From positions 129,001 to 193,000 of the forward strand of contig CAVMKG010000209.1 of the NCBI GenBank assembly GCA_963682025.1: 64,000 bases of DNA, read 5' to 3'. The DNA comes from Cordilura impudica (lineage: Eukaryota > Arthropoda > Insecta > Diptera > Scathophagidae). Of the stretch, positions 47,468 through 60,208 are shown in pieces. The position numbers were made by a program, and so were the translations under genes. Position 1 is the first letter of the stretch, and each line of letters starts with the position of its first letter. The notes under the pieces were generated by a model that saw only the letters and a list, made by a program, of their open reading frames with translations, was not told where the DNA came from and ran no database searches.

Positions 47468-47528
47468 AACTATGTGAGTCCAATCACGCTATTTTTGGGA
47501 TTTTATTGTTGTATTGTGAAATTCATTC
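47468..47528 (-). mobile_element. Family C remnant with large deletion (C8)
   Basis: 3' hairpin side CTATGTGAGTCCAATCAC is fused directly to CTATTTTTGGGATTTTATTG..GTGAAATTC from the other end. Confidence 0.55.
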
Positions 47529-47539
47529 ACTCAAATTCA

Positions 47540-47738
47540 TAGTACTCAATATATATATTATTAAAAGTGCACTTTGAGTGGAAGGTGCCACGCCCATTAA
47601 AAATATCAAAAAAAATTTTAGCCTTAGTGCCCATTCTAAATATTGGAACCAACAGTTTTAAAGTCGGATGCGTAGTTACGGAGATTACCTCCTACAAACA
47701 AACGCCCATTATCTTTTTATTATACATATTAGTATAGA
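47540..47738 (-). repeat. Interspersed repeat related to 6290-6710
   Basis: GGAAGGTGCCACGCCCATT through CCTCCTACAAACAAAC to TATTAGTATAG; same order as 36280-36464 and the same junction with a Helitron. Confidence 0.55.
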
Positions 47739-48100
47739 CTAGCAGATTCCAGCGCTCGAAATTCGAGTGCCATTTCGAGTGCCATTTATTTTTCAACTTA
47801 GCTAATTCACAAACCAACACTTTTATGGTTTATTATTATTGTGAACGAAGATAACAAACTCTTTAACAAACACATTAACAAATTTAATAACACATAGGAT
47901 ATGCATAATTTTGTGTATGTGTTAGTAGCAACTTTAAATGCAATTTGCTCAAAATAAAAGGAAAAATTTAGAAATCTGTAAATCTGCAAAACGGCTAAAA
48001 AGAAATACCTTTCAAATAATATACATTTGGCAAAATCGGGATAAAACGGTAGAACAAAACAACGATCACAAAAAATCGTCTAGCCTATTAATATTATAGA
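47739..48100 (-). mobile_element. Non-autonomous Helitron-like element, uninterrupted copy (D4)
   Basis: In its own orientation: A then TCTATAATATTAATAGGC at 48100, hairpin CTCGAATTTCGAG, CTAG then T at 47739. This 362-bp copy shows the empty site of the insertion in D1. Confidence 0.8.
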
Positions 48101-48379
48101 TATATTTCGCACTAACATATTCTTTTTTCTTCTCTTTATTGGTTGCATTGGAATGATCATTCTATATCGAATCCCAGAATCAGCAATTTCGTTACATACT
48201 ATTTATTAACGTATAAGAAATTTCGAAAAATACAAAAATTCGAACGTTCGAATAAAAATACATTCGCTTACGACTGCGAAAATTATACCCCTAATCAAAT
48301 TTAAAGCAGAGGTGTTGTTTTTAATTTAATAAACTAACCCATAAAAACTTGGTTTTTATTGTACTCCCTTTCTTTGTAA

Positions 48380-48620
48380 ATTAAGTTTACCATTATTTAA
48401 TTAAATAAAAAAAAAAAAAAACTAAAATAATACTATAATTTTTGTAACGAAAATTTGGTAGATCATTTTTATTGCCGCCACGAGTCTGCCTTCAAAGTTT
48501 CAGCTCGAATGGGTTAAAAATCGATCCAAAATTTTTTCGGCAAGCAAGCAGACAAACAGACATTACGAGAACAATAGCAATTTTATAGAAAAAAAGCGGA
48601 GCCTTTATATAAACTAATAT
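48380..48620 (+). mobile_element. DINE family B internal fragment (B5)
   Basis: Matches 53990-54170: TTTGGTAGATCATTT, CGAGTCTGCCTTCAAAGTTT, AAATCGATCCAAAATTTTTT and AGCAGACA. Confidence 0.65.
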
Positions 48621-48849
48621 GTCTGTGGCCACAAACATTAACCGCTTCAGTCGAAAATCATGCCTTCGAGATAAATAACTTTTTATATAAATGTAATGGG
48701 GCTTCATTACGACTTAGGTCAGTATGTTTATATTAATAACTTCTTAAAAAATATTGTTAGAGAAATGGGGATTTCACGAATATCTGAAGCGTTATTAGTA
48801 GAATATGATAGGATACATAACTCAAAACATTCTTAAGACGACTTAGGGG

Positions 48850-49128
48850 GTGATCGATTGTGACCACAGATATATATCTTTCGACCTTCAATAGTTTCGA
48901 CTGGGCTTGTACTCATAGTTTTTCTGCTAAGTGTCAAATTTCATCACAATATATTAATATTTGGACACATAGACAGACAGACGGACTGACATTGAAAATC
49001 GACTCAGAAAATAATTCTGAGTAGATCGGTATATCATAAAATGGTTCCAGGTCAAATATTTTTGGTAGTAATAAACATGAGCACAAACTCATTATACCCG
49101 GACCATGTAGTGGTATGGGGTATAAAAA
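48850..49128 (-). mobile_element. DINE family A, 5' part, diverged (A15)
   Basis: GACAGACAGACGGACTGACATTG microsatellite remnant, GTCAAATATTTTTGGTAGT and CCATGTAGTGGTATGGGGTAT in family order. Confidence 0.7.
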
Positions 49129-49689
49129 GCATAACATACAATGACGAGATGACGACAATTAAAGGAATTTTATTTATGCCAGTGAATTTTACATAGTGAA
49201 AACCAGAGAATAAAGATGTATACTAATTTATAGTTCTATTAAGCATGACCAACATTTTGATATGGAAGCTATATAATAAAGAAAAAAAAAAGATTAACTC
49301 ATTGTGCCAAAAACTCCATATTCAGTGGTTGACCTAAATTAAAGAAATTTTAACATAAACCTTAATTCTTTAAAGAATCATTTAAGAGAAATTTAATTTA
49401 AAAATTATGGCATCAACAGATGATCGTTGCTATAAATTGTAAGCTTCCCTTAATGTGAAATTCAGATTTTTCATTAAAATTTCAGTTTTTTTTTATCATC
49501 CACAAATATATTAATCTCACAAATAATAAACTATTTTAAAAGACGATTAAAACTTAATTAACATTTGAGGAAGGTCAAAGTTTACATTTTACACGAAACT
49601 TGTTTTACAGCCGACAAATTAACAAAGAATTTTAATTTGTTACAAATTTGGGTGGTCTCTTCATATATAAATATTTTCACTCTTATTTT
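49129..49689. other. AT-rich DNA, nothing recognised
   Basis: No supported feature. Confidence 0.4.
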
Positions 49690-49993
49690 TTTCCTCTTTT
49701 TTATTTTTTTTAATTTTTTTTTCCCGAAAGATTGAAGAAATAGCTATCTAAATTATTTGGGACAAATTTTGCTAAGAACAATAGGTAAAAGGTTACATGG
49801 ATGAGAAAAAACACCTGTTTGGCCAAAATGTCAAATTTTGACCCCCTCTAACTCAGAGAGTTCTGGACCGATCCTGTTGAAAATTGTATCTAAACTACTA
49901 TTCAATAGGACTAACCTTGGTGCAAATTTCATCCCGATCGGAAGACATCGGTTTCAAAAGTTGTTTCACTTGACATGAAATGCCCCATATATA
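49690..49993 (-). repeat. Interspersed repeat F, short copy
   Basis: Reverse of 21110-21365: CACCTGTTTGGCCAAAATG, ATTTCATCCCGATCGGAAG and the terminus CACTTGACATGAAATGCCCC. Confidence 0.7.
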
Positions 49994-51036
49994 CCTACTG
50001 CAACTAGTGTTAAGGGTAAAATATAAATTTCTCTGACCGACTATAGCTAAAGATATTAAAAAATTTATTTAACATAATATTGTGTATTAAAATTTATGAT
50101 TTCCAATAAAAATTAACACAAAAACATTTGATAAATAGTAACCGATATCGCAAAATAGTAAGAACTTTTTTTAAACATATAAGATTCACGAAAAATCCAA
50201 CAGGATGAATCTTGAATATTAGTTTTTTTGAATATTAGTCTTATTTATTTAAATTCAAACAAAACATGTGTTTTTTCATAAATAAATTTAATAATACTTG
50301 AGATTTGTTTTTAAAGTTTTTATAAATACCTGCACATATTCTATGGCTTTTTTTAACATACCAATCTTCTTTGAAATGATAAAAAAAAAATCTTTTAACT
50401 GCATGTCTTAATTTTTCCCAAACTTGACATTTATCATAGATAACTTTAATATTATAGAAATGAGTTTGTTAATGTCGAAAGCCGGATGTAAACAATTGTT
50501 GTCAGTTAGTAATGATTAGTTGATGATAAAGACGGGTTTATGCTTTTCACTCAATGCCATAAAAAAAAAAGAAATTGTTATTATCATTAAACCAACAATC
50601 TTGAAAATAGCAACAAAACAGATAGAAATCTTTTGGCATAATTGGCTGTTAACTACAATTACAAAGACTAAGTAATAAGAAAGCAACACGCACAAAAAGA
50701 CGTTTTGACAATATCTGCTTTCCGCAATATAATGATACAATACTTTTCTTATAAAATAATCATTTGCACACACTGAATATTGTATTCTATTTTCAGACTA
50801 ACGTTTGAGCTATAAACTCTTATAATGAAATTATAAATAAGTCATAAAGTTGGTCACATTTAGCATATAAATTCATTATTCAAATTAGAATCTTGATGGT
50901 TTTTTCGTGCGGCCTTTTAAATTATGCTAATAAATCGAAATCTTTAAATAATAACAGGCAAAAAGAAAGAGCTGGTCTCTCAGTACCCTCTAAATGCTCA
51001 AGAATATCAATAAACCATACATTATGGGCTTATACG
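49994..51036. other. AT-rich DNA, nothing recognised
   Basis: An 85-codon hydrophobic minus frame (50516-50773) is not supported as a gene. Confidence 0.4.
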
Positions 51037-51044
51037 GTGACTAT

Positions 51045-52767
51045 TAGGGTGGCCCTTAATAAAAAAAGTGTTCAAACTGTCGGTCTCACCCCCTATAAAT
51101 ATGCGAATAGCAAAAAAACTGAGAAATACAAAGTTTTGGGCCAATCAAAAAAGGTTTAGTCGTGGCGCAAAGCGATTGAAAATTTCAAGTGTGTTTATAT
51201 GGGGAAAATATGATTTTTTTTTCAGATTTTACGAAAATTTTGTTCTATAGTTTAATTTTACCGACAAGCTGTTATATAATTCCGGATCAGTATAAATTAT
51301 CCTTTCAAAAGGCTATAAAACTTCAAAATCGAATATAACCTCGCCAAGAAATAGCAAATGCCCCAGACCACTTTTGTGCCAAAAAAAAACTAGGTCATGA
51401 AATTTGATGGCATTTTTTCAACTTTGAGAAATTGATTAAAGCCATCATTCTTTTTTGGTCTCTATACTTATAAGTACTCAGATATGAAGTATTGTTTTAT
51501 TACCACGTTGGTTAAAAGTTGTTTTAATATATATTCGCGAGCAATAAGCATATAATTGCACCAGAGATATATCACAATGGATAATTTTGATCTCAGGAGC
51601 ACTGAAGGGTTAAATAAAAAAAAATTAACCAAATTATTTTTCTTAAATTTTACATAGTGGTTTCATCGAGTGTAACAGAAAATCTCGTTTTCGGTAATTT
51701 TTATGTAAAAATATCTTAAAATCCAAATCTGGCCTTGGCAGATAATGGGTTAACGTTCTCGGATTTATCCAATATTTTTGGAACGAAACTTCTACACATC
51801 TGGTTATTATATTTTAAGCGTCGCATCTAAAAATTGGACAGCACTTACAAAATATTTGACTTTTTTGAATAAATTGTCTTTTATTAGCTTGGGGTCATAT
51901 GTGACCCCAATTCCAAAAGGGCTAATGGAGTCATATTATTTTTTTCCGAAACCCTAGGCTATTAAGATAAAACATAACATTTAAAAGTAGAAAAATGATG
52001 AATTTTTGATACGAAGTATTTAGAAAGAGTACATTTACAGAATATTTCACAAAAATCCAAGTTTTCTCGAAATCCGCAAAAATAAAATCTTTGTCAAAAA
52101 ATTTCTGGTTGAGGGATTTACTTAAAAATTCACACAGTTAATCTGCAACGTGTATTTAATAAAACCTTGAAGTAATATATTAATTTTTTTAAATTTTGTT
52201 TAAGAAAATTTTTTCAAACTTGAAAAAGGAGTTTTAAAAATTTTATCAAAAACATTTCCAATTTTCGGTCTCAATGCGCAATAGGTTAACAACGTGGTAA
52301 TAAAACAATACTTCATATCTGCGTACTTATAAGTATAGAGACTAAAAAAGAATGATGGCTTTAATCAATTTCTCAAAGTTGAAAAAAATGCCATCAAATT
52401 TCATGACCTAGTTTTTTTTGGCACAAAAGTGGTCTGGGGCATTTGCTATTTCTTGGCGAGGTTTTATTCGATTTTGAAGTTTTATAGCCTTTTGAATGGA
52501 TAATTTAATACTGATCCCGAATTATATAACAGCTTGTCGGTATAATTAAACTATAGAACGAAATTTTCGAAAAATCTGAAAAAAAGTCATATTTTCCCCA
52601 TATAAACACACTTGAAATTTTCAATCGCTTTGCGCCACGACTAAACGTTTTTTGATTGGCCCAAAACTTTGTATTTCTCAGTTTTTTTGCTATTCGCATA
52701 TTTCTAGGGGGTGAGACCGACAGTTTGAACACTTTTTTTTCCCTCCATATAACGAAGGGCCACCCTA
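51045..52767. mobile_element. hAT-like inverted-repeat element with ~480-bp TIRs
   Basis: Termini TAGGGTGGCCC and GGGCCACCCTA, flanked by the perfect 8-bp duplication GTGACTAT (51037-51044 and 52768-52775). TIRs extend from 51045 to about 51530 and from about 52280 to 52767 and are highly similar. The ~750-bp interior is non-coding and includes a hairpin TGGGGTCA-TATG-TGACCCCA at 51890-51909. An 8-bp duplication and TAGGG start suggest the hAT superfamily, but without a transposase this stays an inference. Confidence 0.8.
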
Positions 52768-52974
52768 GTGACTATGGTAAACCGCATTACTAATATGCAA
52801 AACGACAGATACATGGTGCTTAACATTTATAAAAATTTTCCCTATAATTAATGCACACATGAATCTGATTTATATTACACACCTCTGAAAAAAAAATTAA
52901 AAAAGTCAGTGTGTTTGTTATAACAATTTAGTAGTAAGTTTATCACATTGTTTATTTTTCAAAAATTTTGCGCA

Positions 52975-53047
52975 ACCCAGGTAAATGTAAGACCCTGGTG
53001 GAGGGCATCAAATATTCGGCATAGCCACATTGCACACTATTACTTGT
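52975..53047 (+). mobile_element. DINE family B, isolated 3' end (B3)
   Basis: GGTGGAGGGCATCAAATATTCGGC followed by a hairpin with a decayed arm and TATTACTTGTT, matching the 3' end at 58730-58782. Confidence 0.7.
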
Positions 53048-54885
53048 TAACATTGAATATATTACATATACTGTTAATTGTTAAACAAAAAAAGTTTTTT
53101 TTGTTACTTATTTCTCTTGAAATAATAAATAATATAAAAAATCATGTGAGTCCGAGCAAAGGGGAGATGTGTAAACATCTAGTAATTAAAGATTTTTTTA
53201 TGTCACTTTTTTAAAATCAAACAGAAAGCATCATCATGTATCACTTACAGCAATCAAATGCAGGGGCTCTACTAATACAAAATTATTTATTAATACTTAT
53301 TATTTTAACCGGTTAATTTTTTATTTTTCATTTTTCATTTTCCATTTTTCGTTTTTCATTTTTTATTTTTATACCCTCCACTCCAGTGTGCAGAGGGTAT
53401 ATATAAGTCTGTCATTCCGTTTGTAATAATTTAAAAAAAAAATATTGGACCCCATAAAATATATATATTTGTGATCCTTATAACAACCGGAGTTGATATA
53501 GCGATGTCCGTCTGTCCGTCTGTTCGTCTGTGGAAATCACGATGACGGCATCAATCGGGCAGCTAGGGTGCTCGTTGATATAAAAAATGATTCATTAACA
53601 TCCTGAAAAGTTTGCTATTTATAATCGTCCAAATCGGTCGATTAGGGCCCGAGATTTGAATGAAGAACTAAAAAAAGTCTTGAAAAAATATAATTTTCTA
53701 TGTTGTTCTTGTCACGATCACGCCCTGAGTGGTGCAGCTATAGTGATTATTTTTAGTGAGAATGATTCACCAAATTCATGGGAAGATTTCTGTTTCAAAA
53801 ATAATTAAAATCGGTGGAACAGGTCCAGGGAAATCTCTGAAAAATAAAAAAAAAATGAAAAATATGATGTTTCTATATTGTTCTTGTTGTTATTCTAAGT
53901 GTTGTGTTGTTGTCATAGCTGGACTTGTTGTTTTTGTGGTCGTTGTGGTAATAATGTAATAAAAACTAACCTTTTGTACATTTTTTTATTAACTCTGGTA
54001 GAAAAGTTTTAAAGTTTCCATTGTTTTGGCATCACTCTAAAAATTTGTTAGATCATTTCTGTTATTACGACGAGCCTGCCTGCAAAATTTCAGATCGAAT
54101 GGCTTACGGGAAATTGGTTAAAATCGATCCAAAATTTTTTCGACAAGCAGACACTACGAGTTAATATAAAGGGAGTAAAAATTCACCAACATCTAAAGCA
54201 TATAATGCTAAAATACCTAGTTGTTAATAAAAAAAAAACAATGTAAATTTAGCAAAAAAATTTTATGTGTAAATTAAGTTAAAGAGAAAAACACAAAAAT
54301 AACGTTTGATGTTGCATTTTTTGTGTGTAATATTTACATATACATACACAAACATATTAAATAATACAAATAATATACATATATTATATATGTATATCCA
54401 TAACAACTGCATGTTAGAAATAAATCGGTACATTATTTTATTTACATAAAATTCTGCAATATTTTGTTGTGGGGAAAATACATTTCTGCTCAGCGTGACT
54501 ATGCTACAGTAGATGGCGCCACAATTTTTGTTTGTTCTAATTAGCTTTGCAATAGTTATTTCTATTTTAACATGAATGTCAATATTTTCAAATAGATATC
54601 ATACAGCACAATGTTAAGAGTATACACGGGCTGGTCTTTTATTTCGTACGTTTTTTCATTATTCTTTTACAAATATGAACATAAGTTTGGCATATTAACT
54701 TTTTGTTGTCTTTACAAAATAGAGTTACCGAGTTCATCAATGAGTTTTTTGCTTTCAAAAAAGTTCTACATAGTTATAAAGAATTATTATTCTGCTTTAC
54801 CTACAAAATATCTGATTGCGATTACATCAAATTTTTAAAAATTGTTTATAATTACTAAAGCATTATTATTCACATAAATACAAAA

Positions 54886-57191
54886 TTGCACTTCTTAAAT
54901 TTTCCATTCAAATTTAAGAAAATATCAATTCTAAAAACTGGAATTAAAAATTTCCCCTGGTGGGGATCTCGTCTTTCAAACCCAAAAGGAAGGGAGCTTT
55001 ATAAGTGTGTTGTTAAAAACCATTATTCATCATTATCAACGGGAAGTCCTGCATACTGGCCTAGTGATCCAAACAAAATACCAGATCTTTTGGATTTTAT
55101 TATTTATAATGGCATACCACGATTTTTTTTGAGTTCTGATCATAGTCCAATAATCATTACATTTAGCGTAGCTCTTCATACTGTAGCGAAAAAGTCAAAA
55201 ATTTTTACCGCTGCAACAGATTTGGAATATTTTGGATATTGGTTAGAGCAAAACATAAATTTAAATATACCATTTAAAACTGGTTGTGAGTTGGAAGATG
55301 CTGTTGAAACATTTACCAGCTTAATTCATGATTCAGCATTTATATCAACACCCAAAAAACCCGAAACTAATGGCTATAATGTTAGAATATCGTCTGAAAT
55401 AAGAGAACTTATTACTGAAAAAAGAAGATTACGGAGATTATATCAGAACACCAGAAGTTCATTAGATAAAACAAATTTTAACAGGGCATCTCAATATTTA
55501 AAAAAACGGTTAAAAGAATATAAAAGTAATTTGATGAAAACATTTTTGAGCAATATTGATGTATCACAAAATGACGAGCATAGTCTATGGAAAGCAACAA
55601 AATATCTCAAACGTCCTACAAGGAGGAACATACCAATCAAAGACGCTAATGGAGTTTGGTGTAGATCTGAAAAAAGCAAAGCTAACACATTTAAAGAACA
55701 TCTAGAACAGACTTTCACCCATTTTCATTAAATAATCCAGCAGACAGATATGAAATTGAAAACTTTTTAAATATACATTGCCAAATGGATCATCCGATTA
55801 GGAATATAACTTCATCAGAGGTGAGAAGTGCTATTAATAAATTAAGCAACACAAAGTCTCCAGGATATGATAATATCGACTCCAAGGTAGTAAAATCTTT
55901 GCCTGAAAAAGGTGTGCTTTTTCTTACGACCATATTCAACTCTATCATGAGATTAAGTCATTTTCCATCTCAGTGGAAATATGCTGAAATAGTTATGATA
56001 CTTAAACCTAATAAACCGGAAAATGCTGTTACATCTTATAGACCAATAAGCTTATTGTCAACATTTTCTAAGATTTTTGAGAGACTATTTCTTAAAAGAC
56101 TTCTTCCCATAATAGAAAAACAAAATATAATTCCAGAATATCAGTTTGGGTTCCGGCACAAACATGGTACACCTGAACAATGTCACCGGATTGTTAACGT
56201 CATTACCAACACACTCGAGAGAAAACAGTATTGTTCCGCCGTATTTTTAGATGTTCAACAAGCTTTTGATAGAGTGTGGCATATTGGACTGTTACATAAA
56301 TTAAAAAAGCTTATTCCTGTACCATATTATCTTCTGCTGAAATCATATATTGATGAAAGATACTTCTACGTTTGTATCAATGGAGAAAATTCAAATTTTG
56401 GACAAATTAAATCTGGGATTCCACAGGGCAGCGTACTTGGTCCAGTACTTTATACAATATTCACATCAGATATGCCTAATGTAGATGGTCTTACAATTGC
56501 TACTTATGCAGATGACACTGCTATATTAGCATCGAATGAATCACCAATTGCAGCCTCTGAATTGGTACAAAATGAGTTAAATCTTGTAGATAATTGGTTA
56601 AAAAATTGGAACGTTAAAGTAAATACAGAAAAGTCAATTCATATTACATTTACGTTAAGAAAAAATTATTGTCCACCTGTATACTTAAACGGTGCTATTA
56701 TACCGATAAGTAACAATGTAAAATACCTGGGTCTTCATCTTGATAGAAGACTTACATGGAAGGAACATGTTAAAAAGAAACGTGAGCACTTAAGTATAAA
56801 AACGAGACGAATGTATTGGCTGTTGGGTCCAAAATCAGAATTAAGTTTAGAAAACAAAGTAACCTTATACAAAACCATTCTTAAGCCAGTTTGGACCTAT
56901 GGTGTCCAACTTTGGGGGACAACCAGCAATTCAAACATTGAAATTTTGCAGAGATATCAATCAAAAACATTACGGCTATTAACAAATGCACCTTGGTTTA
57001 TAACTAATAACAATATACACAAGGACCTTAAAATTCCAAAAGTAAAAGATGAAATTAGCAGTTTTAGCGAAAGATACCTTAATAGACTTAGCAATCACCC
57101 AAACATATTAGCTATAAATCTTTTAGATGATAGTGATGAAATAAAACGGTTGCAAAGGTTCCATATACTGGACCTATCCTTTAGAAAATAA
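54886..57191 (+). pseudogene. LINE ORF2: endonuclease C-terminus plus reverse transcriptase, one frameshift
   Basis: The first part (to 55731) holds the end of an AP-like endonuclease: WWGSRLSNPKGREL, YWPSDPNKIPDLLDF and SSDHSPI, followed by the linker. A missing base near 55715-55720 stops the frame; it resumes in the frame of 55785-57191. There the fingers SYRPISLLSTFSKIFER, FRHKHGTPEQC, palm AVFLDVQQAFDRVW, GIPQGSVLGPVLYTIF, TYADDTAIL (YADD 56505-56516), KYLGLHLDRRLTW and YGVQLWG are intact. This places it in the jockey clade. Apart from the 5' truncation and the single frameshift the copy is well preserved, so it is young. Confidence 0.9.
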
Positions 57192-57350
57192 AAAGTAAAT
57201 ATGTAAATAATAAGAGTTTTTGCTTTTAATTTTTCATTTACCGAGTTCATTGGAATTCAGTACCTCCGTTAATTTTAATTATTATAAGATTTGCTTATTA
57301 TTTTAATTTTTGAAAAATAGATTGCAAATAAAGATGAATTGAAAAAAAAA
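54886..57350 (+). mobile_element. 5'-truncated jockey-type LINE
   Basis: Begins inside the endonuclease domain and ends with GCAAATAAAGATGAATTG and an A tail at about 57342-57350, the same 3' end type as the 15921-16986 LINE (AATAAAGATGAATT). Confidence 0.8.
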
Positions 57351-58720
57351 AATATCAAAACATCGGAAATTATAATTTTAAATTTAGAAGACATCAATTG
57401 CATTTTTAATATATAAATTTTAATCGTTAAACACAAATTGAAATTCCAAAAAAAAAAAAAAAACAGCAAATACATTTAAATACATTAAAAAAAAATCTTG
57501 ACATTCAGGAGAAATTAATGAGATTCAGTAAAAAAAAAAAAATTGCAAAATTATCAGTAAAATTTTTAAACGATATTCGCTATTGTTAAAGTCAGCTGTT
57601 GTTGTTATATAAACGACAACCATTTTTGTGTTGTTTATTCAATCGATAAAAACTTAAATTTTTAGGTTGAAATGTCGCAATACATAAATAAAAATCATAA
57701 ATTAGTGAAAATATTTTGCTTTAATTAAAAAACTTTTTTATATAAATAAAAAAATTAAATAGCATATTCAATTCATTATTTCATTTTCAAATAAATACAC
57801 AGAAATATTAGTAAAAAAATAAAGATATTAGGCATAAACATAAAATCATCCTGTCAAACACGAACTAATTTGTTTTTTTTCTAATCTTCTTTGTGTTTTT
57901 CGCTTATTTTGACAGAGATGCCACTCGTTTACAATTTAAATAAATAGAAAAATAAATTTGTCGACTGTCGTTAAGATGTATGTACTTAGTCGATATATTT
58001 TGCGATTGTCGGATCGTTGAAATTTACAGAATCACACTACAGAAAACATTAATTTAAATTCAATGAATTTTCGAAAACGTCAAATGATATTTAAGAATTG
58101 TGAACATAAAAACTGTTACATAAATAAACGCAATTTGATGAGAATGTTATTTTTTATATATAAATTTTCACAATTTTTATTTTGGATGAAAATTTGAAGT
58201 TTTTCAGAAAATAAAGAAAACATATTATTTTTTTTAAATGTTTGGGACATTTGGTTTTTTGCGTTTGGCATCCCTAATTTGAATATTTATTATTATAAAT
58301 TTATTCTCTATGTTTTCCGAATATGGCAATATTTTAATAAAAAAAATTGAGAGAGTTTTTTTTTGGTTATTATTTTGTTACTCCATCCGACCTATATGGC
58401 CGCAATGAAGAAATATTTGGCCAGTTAAAAGAAACTATACAGCCATCTCCAATTAGCACGATTTAATGCATATAGCCACCCTACACAACCATTACCTTTG
58501 CAATGGAGGTTAGGGCGAGCTATTTAATTAGCAAAAACTAAATTAAACGAGAAGTTATGTCATATAACAGGAAACGCATGCATATAGGTATATAACCTAA
58601 ATGCGTGCCGATCAACAACCACGATGAAAAGACGAAAACCAACCCAAAGAATTTGCTGAAATAATTTGGTATTAAGTTTAACAAATTGTTTACTTTTTCA
58701 TTTACATTTATTATCAAGAC
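57351..58720. other. Non-coding segment inside DINE unit B2
   Basis: AT-rich, no match to other repeats of the window. Could be captured genomic DNA or the normal interior of a long family B element. Confidence 0.4.
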
Positions 58721-58892
58721 TCAAACCGAGGTGGAGGGTATCAAAGATTCGGCACAGCCGAATTTAACACTCTAACTTGTTTATTTTTTATTTTTTATTT
58801 TTCATTTTTCATTTTTCATTTTTAATTTTTTATTTTTCATTTTTTATTTTTCATTCTTAATTTTTTAATTTTAATTTTTCATTTTTCATTTT

Positions 58893-59688
58893 TATACCCT
58901 ATACCACTATGTGGTTTGGGTATAATGACTTTGTGCTGCTGTTTGTAACAACCAAAAATATTTGACGTAGACCCATCTTTAATTATACCGATCGAATCAG
59001 AATCACTTTCTGAGTTGATTTAACAATGTCCGTCCGTCCGTCCGTCCGTCCGTCCGTCCGTCCGTCTGTGTGTCCATGTAAAGCTTGTAATCAAACTGCA
59101 GGTCGCAAATATGAATATATTTTGATGAAATTTGGTATATAAGCTTTTATCGGCCATGGGATGAACGCTATTGAAATTGGTGAGAATCGGTCCATGTTCA
59201 GACCTAGCCCCCATACAAATTACCCATATGAAATCGACATAAATTGCCATAAGATCCAAATTGTCATATAGATCTTACTCAAATTGGGTTTGTATGCGTT
59301 CATTACATCCACTAATGAGTAGTCCAAAAATGATCCATTTGACCCCATATGGAGCTGCTTCCCGATCTTCACTTAAATCTATTAAAAAACAAAAATATTG
59401 CACTGATTCTTCTCAAATTTTGTTTCTACATATTTTTCAAAATACAAGAGACTTTACCAAACATGATCAGGATCATTCCATTTTTGGACCTAGTCCCTTT
59501 ATAGATATAGCATCCGATATGAACTTTTTCGTATCTGCAGCCAAAAAAATTAATAAAAATCCCACTCAAATTTGGTTTTTGCTTATTTTCAATGTCCAGT
59601 TAGTTGGGCCTAAGAGATAGGGTTTCTAAACGCATGGTATAGGGTATCATATAGTCGGTCTAGACCGACTATAATTTTCTTACTTGTT
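58893..59688 (+). mobile_element. DINE family A, full-length copy (A16)
   Basis: All family landmarks intact, GTCC microsatellite 59029-59066 being the longest in the window. Inserted in the TTTTTCAT array of C6. Confidence 0.9.
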
Positions 59689-60208
59689 ATTTTTCATTTT
59701 TTGTTTTCATTTTTCATTTTCCATTTTTATTTTTCATTTTTTGTTTTCATTTTTCATTTTTCCATTTTTTATTTTTAATTTTTTATTTTTCAATTTTTAA
59801 TTTTCATTTTTTGTTTTTCATTTTTTATTTTTCATTTTAATTTTTTATTTCTCATTTTTTCTTTTTCATTTTTTATTTTTTATTTTTCATTTTTCCTTTT
59901 TTTATTTTTCTGTTTTTATTTTTCATTTTTAATATTTCATTTTTCATTTTTTATTTTTCAGTTTTTATTTTTCATATTTTATTTTCCATTTTCATTTTTT
60001 ATTTTTAATTTTTCATTTCTCATTTACAAACATATCATAATTTTTTGACTATGACAATCGTAAGTCACACCGATTTTGTCTTACGCGTTAAATGTTACGC
60101 TGTTTTTGTGATGATATTGTGAAATAGAAATTTACCCCCCTGCGCGTATAAATGTTTACACATCAAAAATAAGAATATAAATAATAATAATAAATAATAA
60201 GGATATCT

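Larger units (their letters stand above)
53371..58782 (+). mobile_element. DINE family B unit, ~5.4 kb, with LINE inside (B2)
   Basis: 5' end ATACCCTCCACTCC with GTCCGTCTGTCCGTCTG tract (53507-53532). 3' end GTGGAGGGTATCAAAGATTC, hairpin ATTCGGC-ACA-GCCGAAT, CTAACTTGTTT at 58782. Both ends abut the same TTTTTCAT-type array. Bases 53371-54370 match B1; 54380-54880 and 57351-58720 match nothing else here; 54886-57350 is a LINE. Confidence 0.65.
53141..60164 (-). mobile_element. Family C element expanded to ~7 kb by nested insertions (C6)
   Basis: 3' hairpin end at 53141 (ATCATGTGAGTCCGAGCAAA, GATGTGTAAACATCTA) and 5' end at 60164 (CTGCGCGTATAAATGTTTACACATC). The TTTTTCAT array is seen at 53325-53370, 58783-58892 and 59689-60025. 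DINE B2 and DINE A16 interrupt it. Confidence 0.7.

Noticed and set aside
50516..50773. 85-codon hydrophobic frame resembling a membrane protein
   Set aside because: AT-rich sequence gives such frames by chance; no motif, splice context or repeat support.
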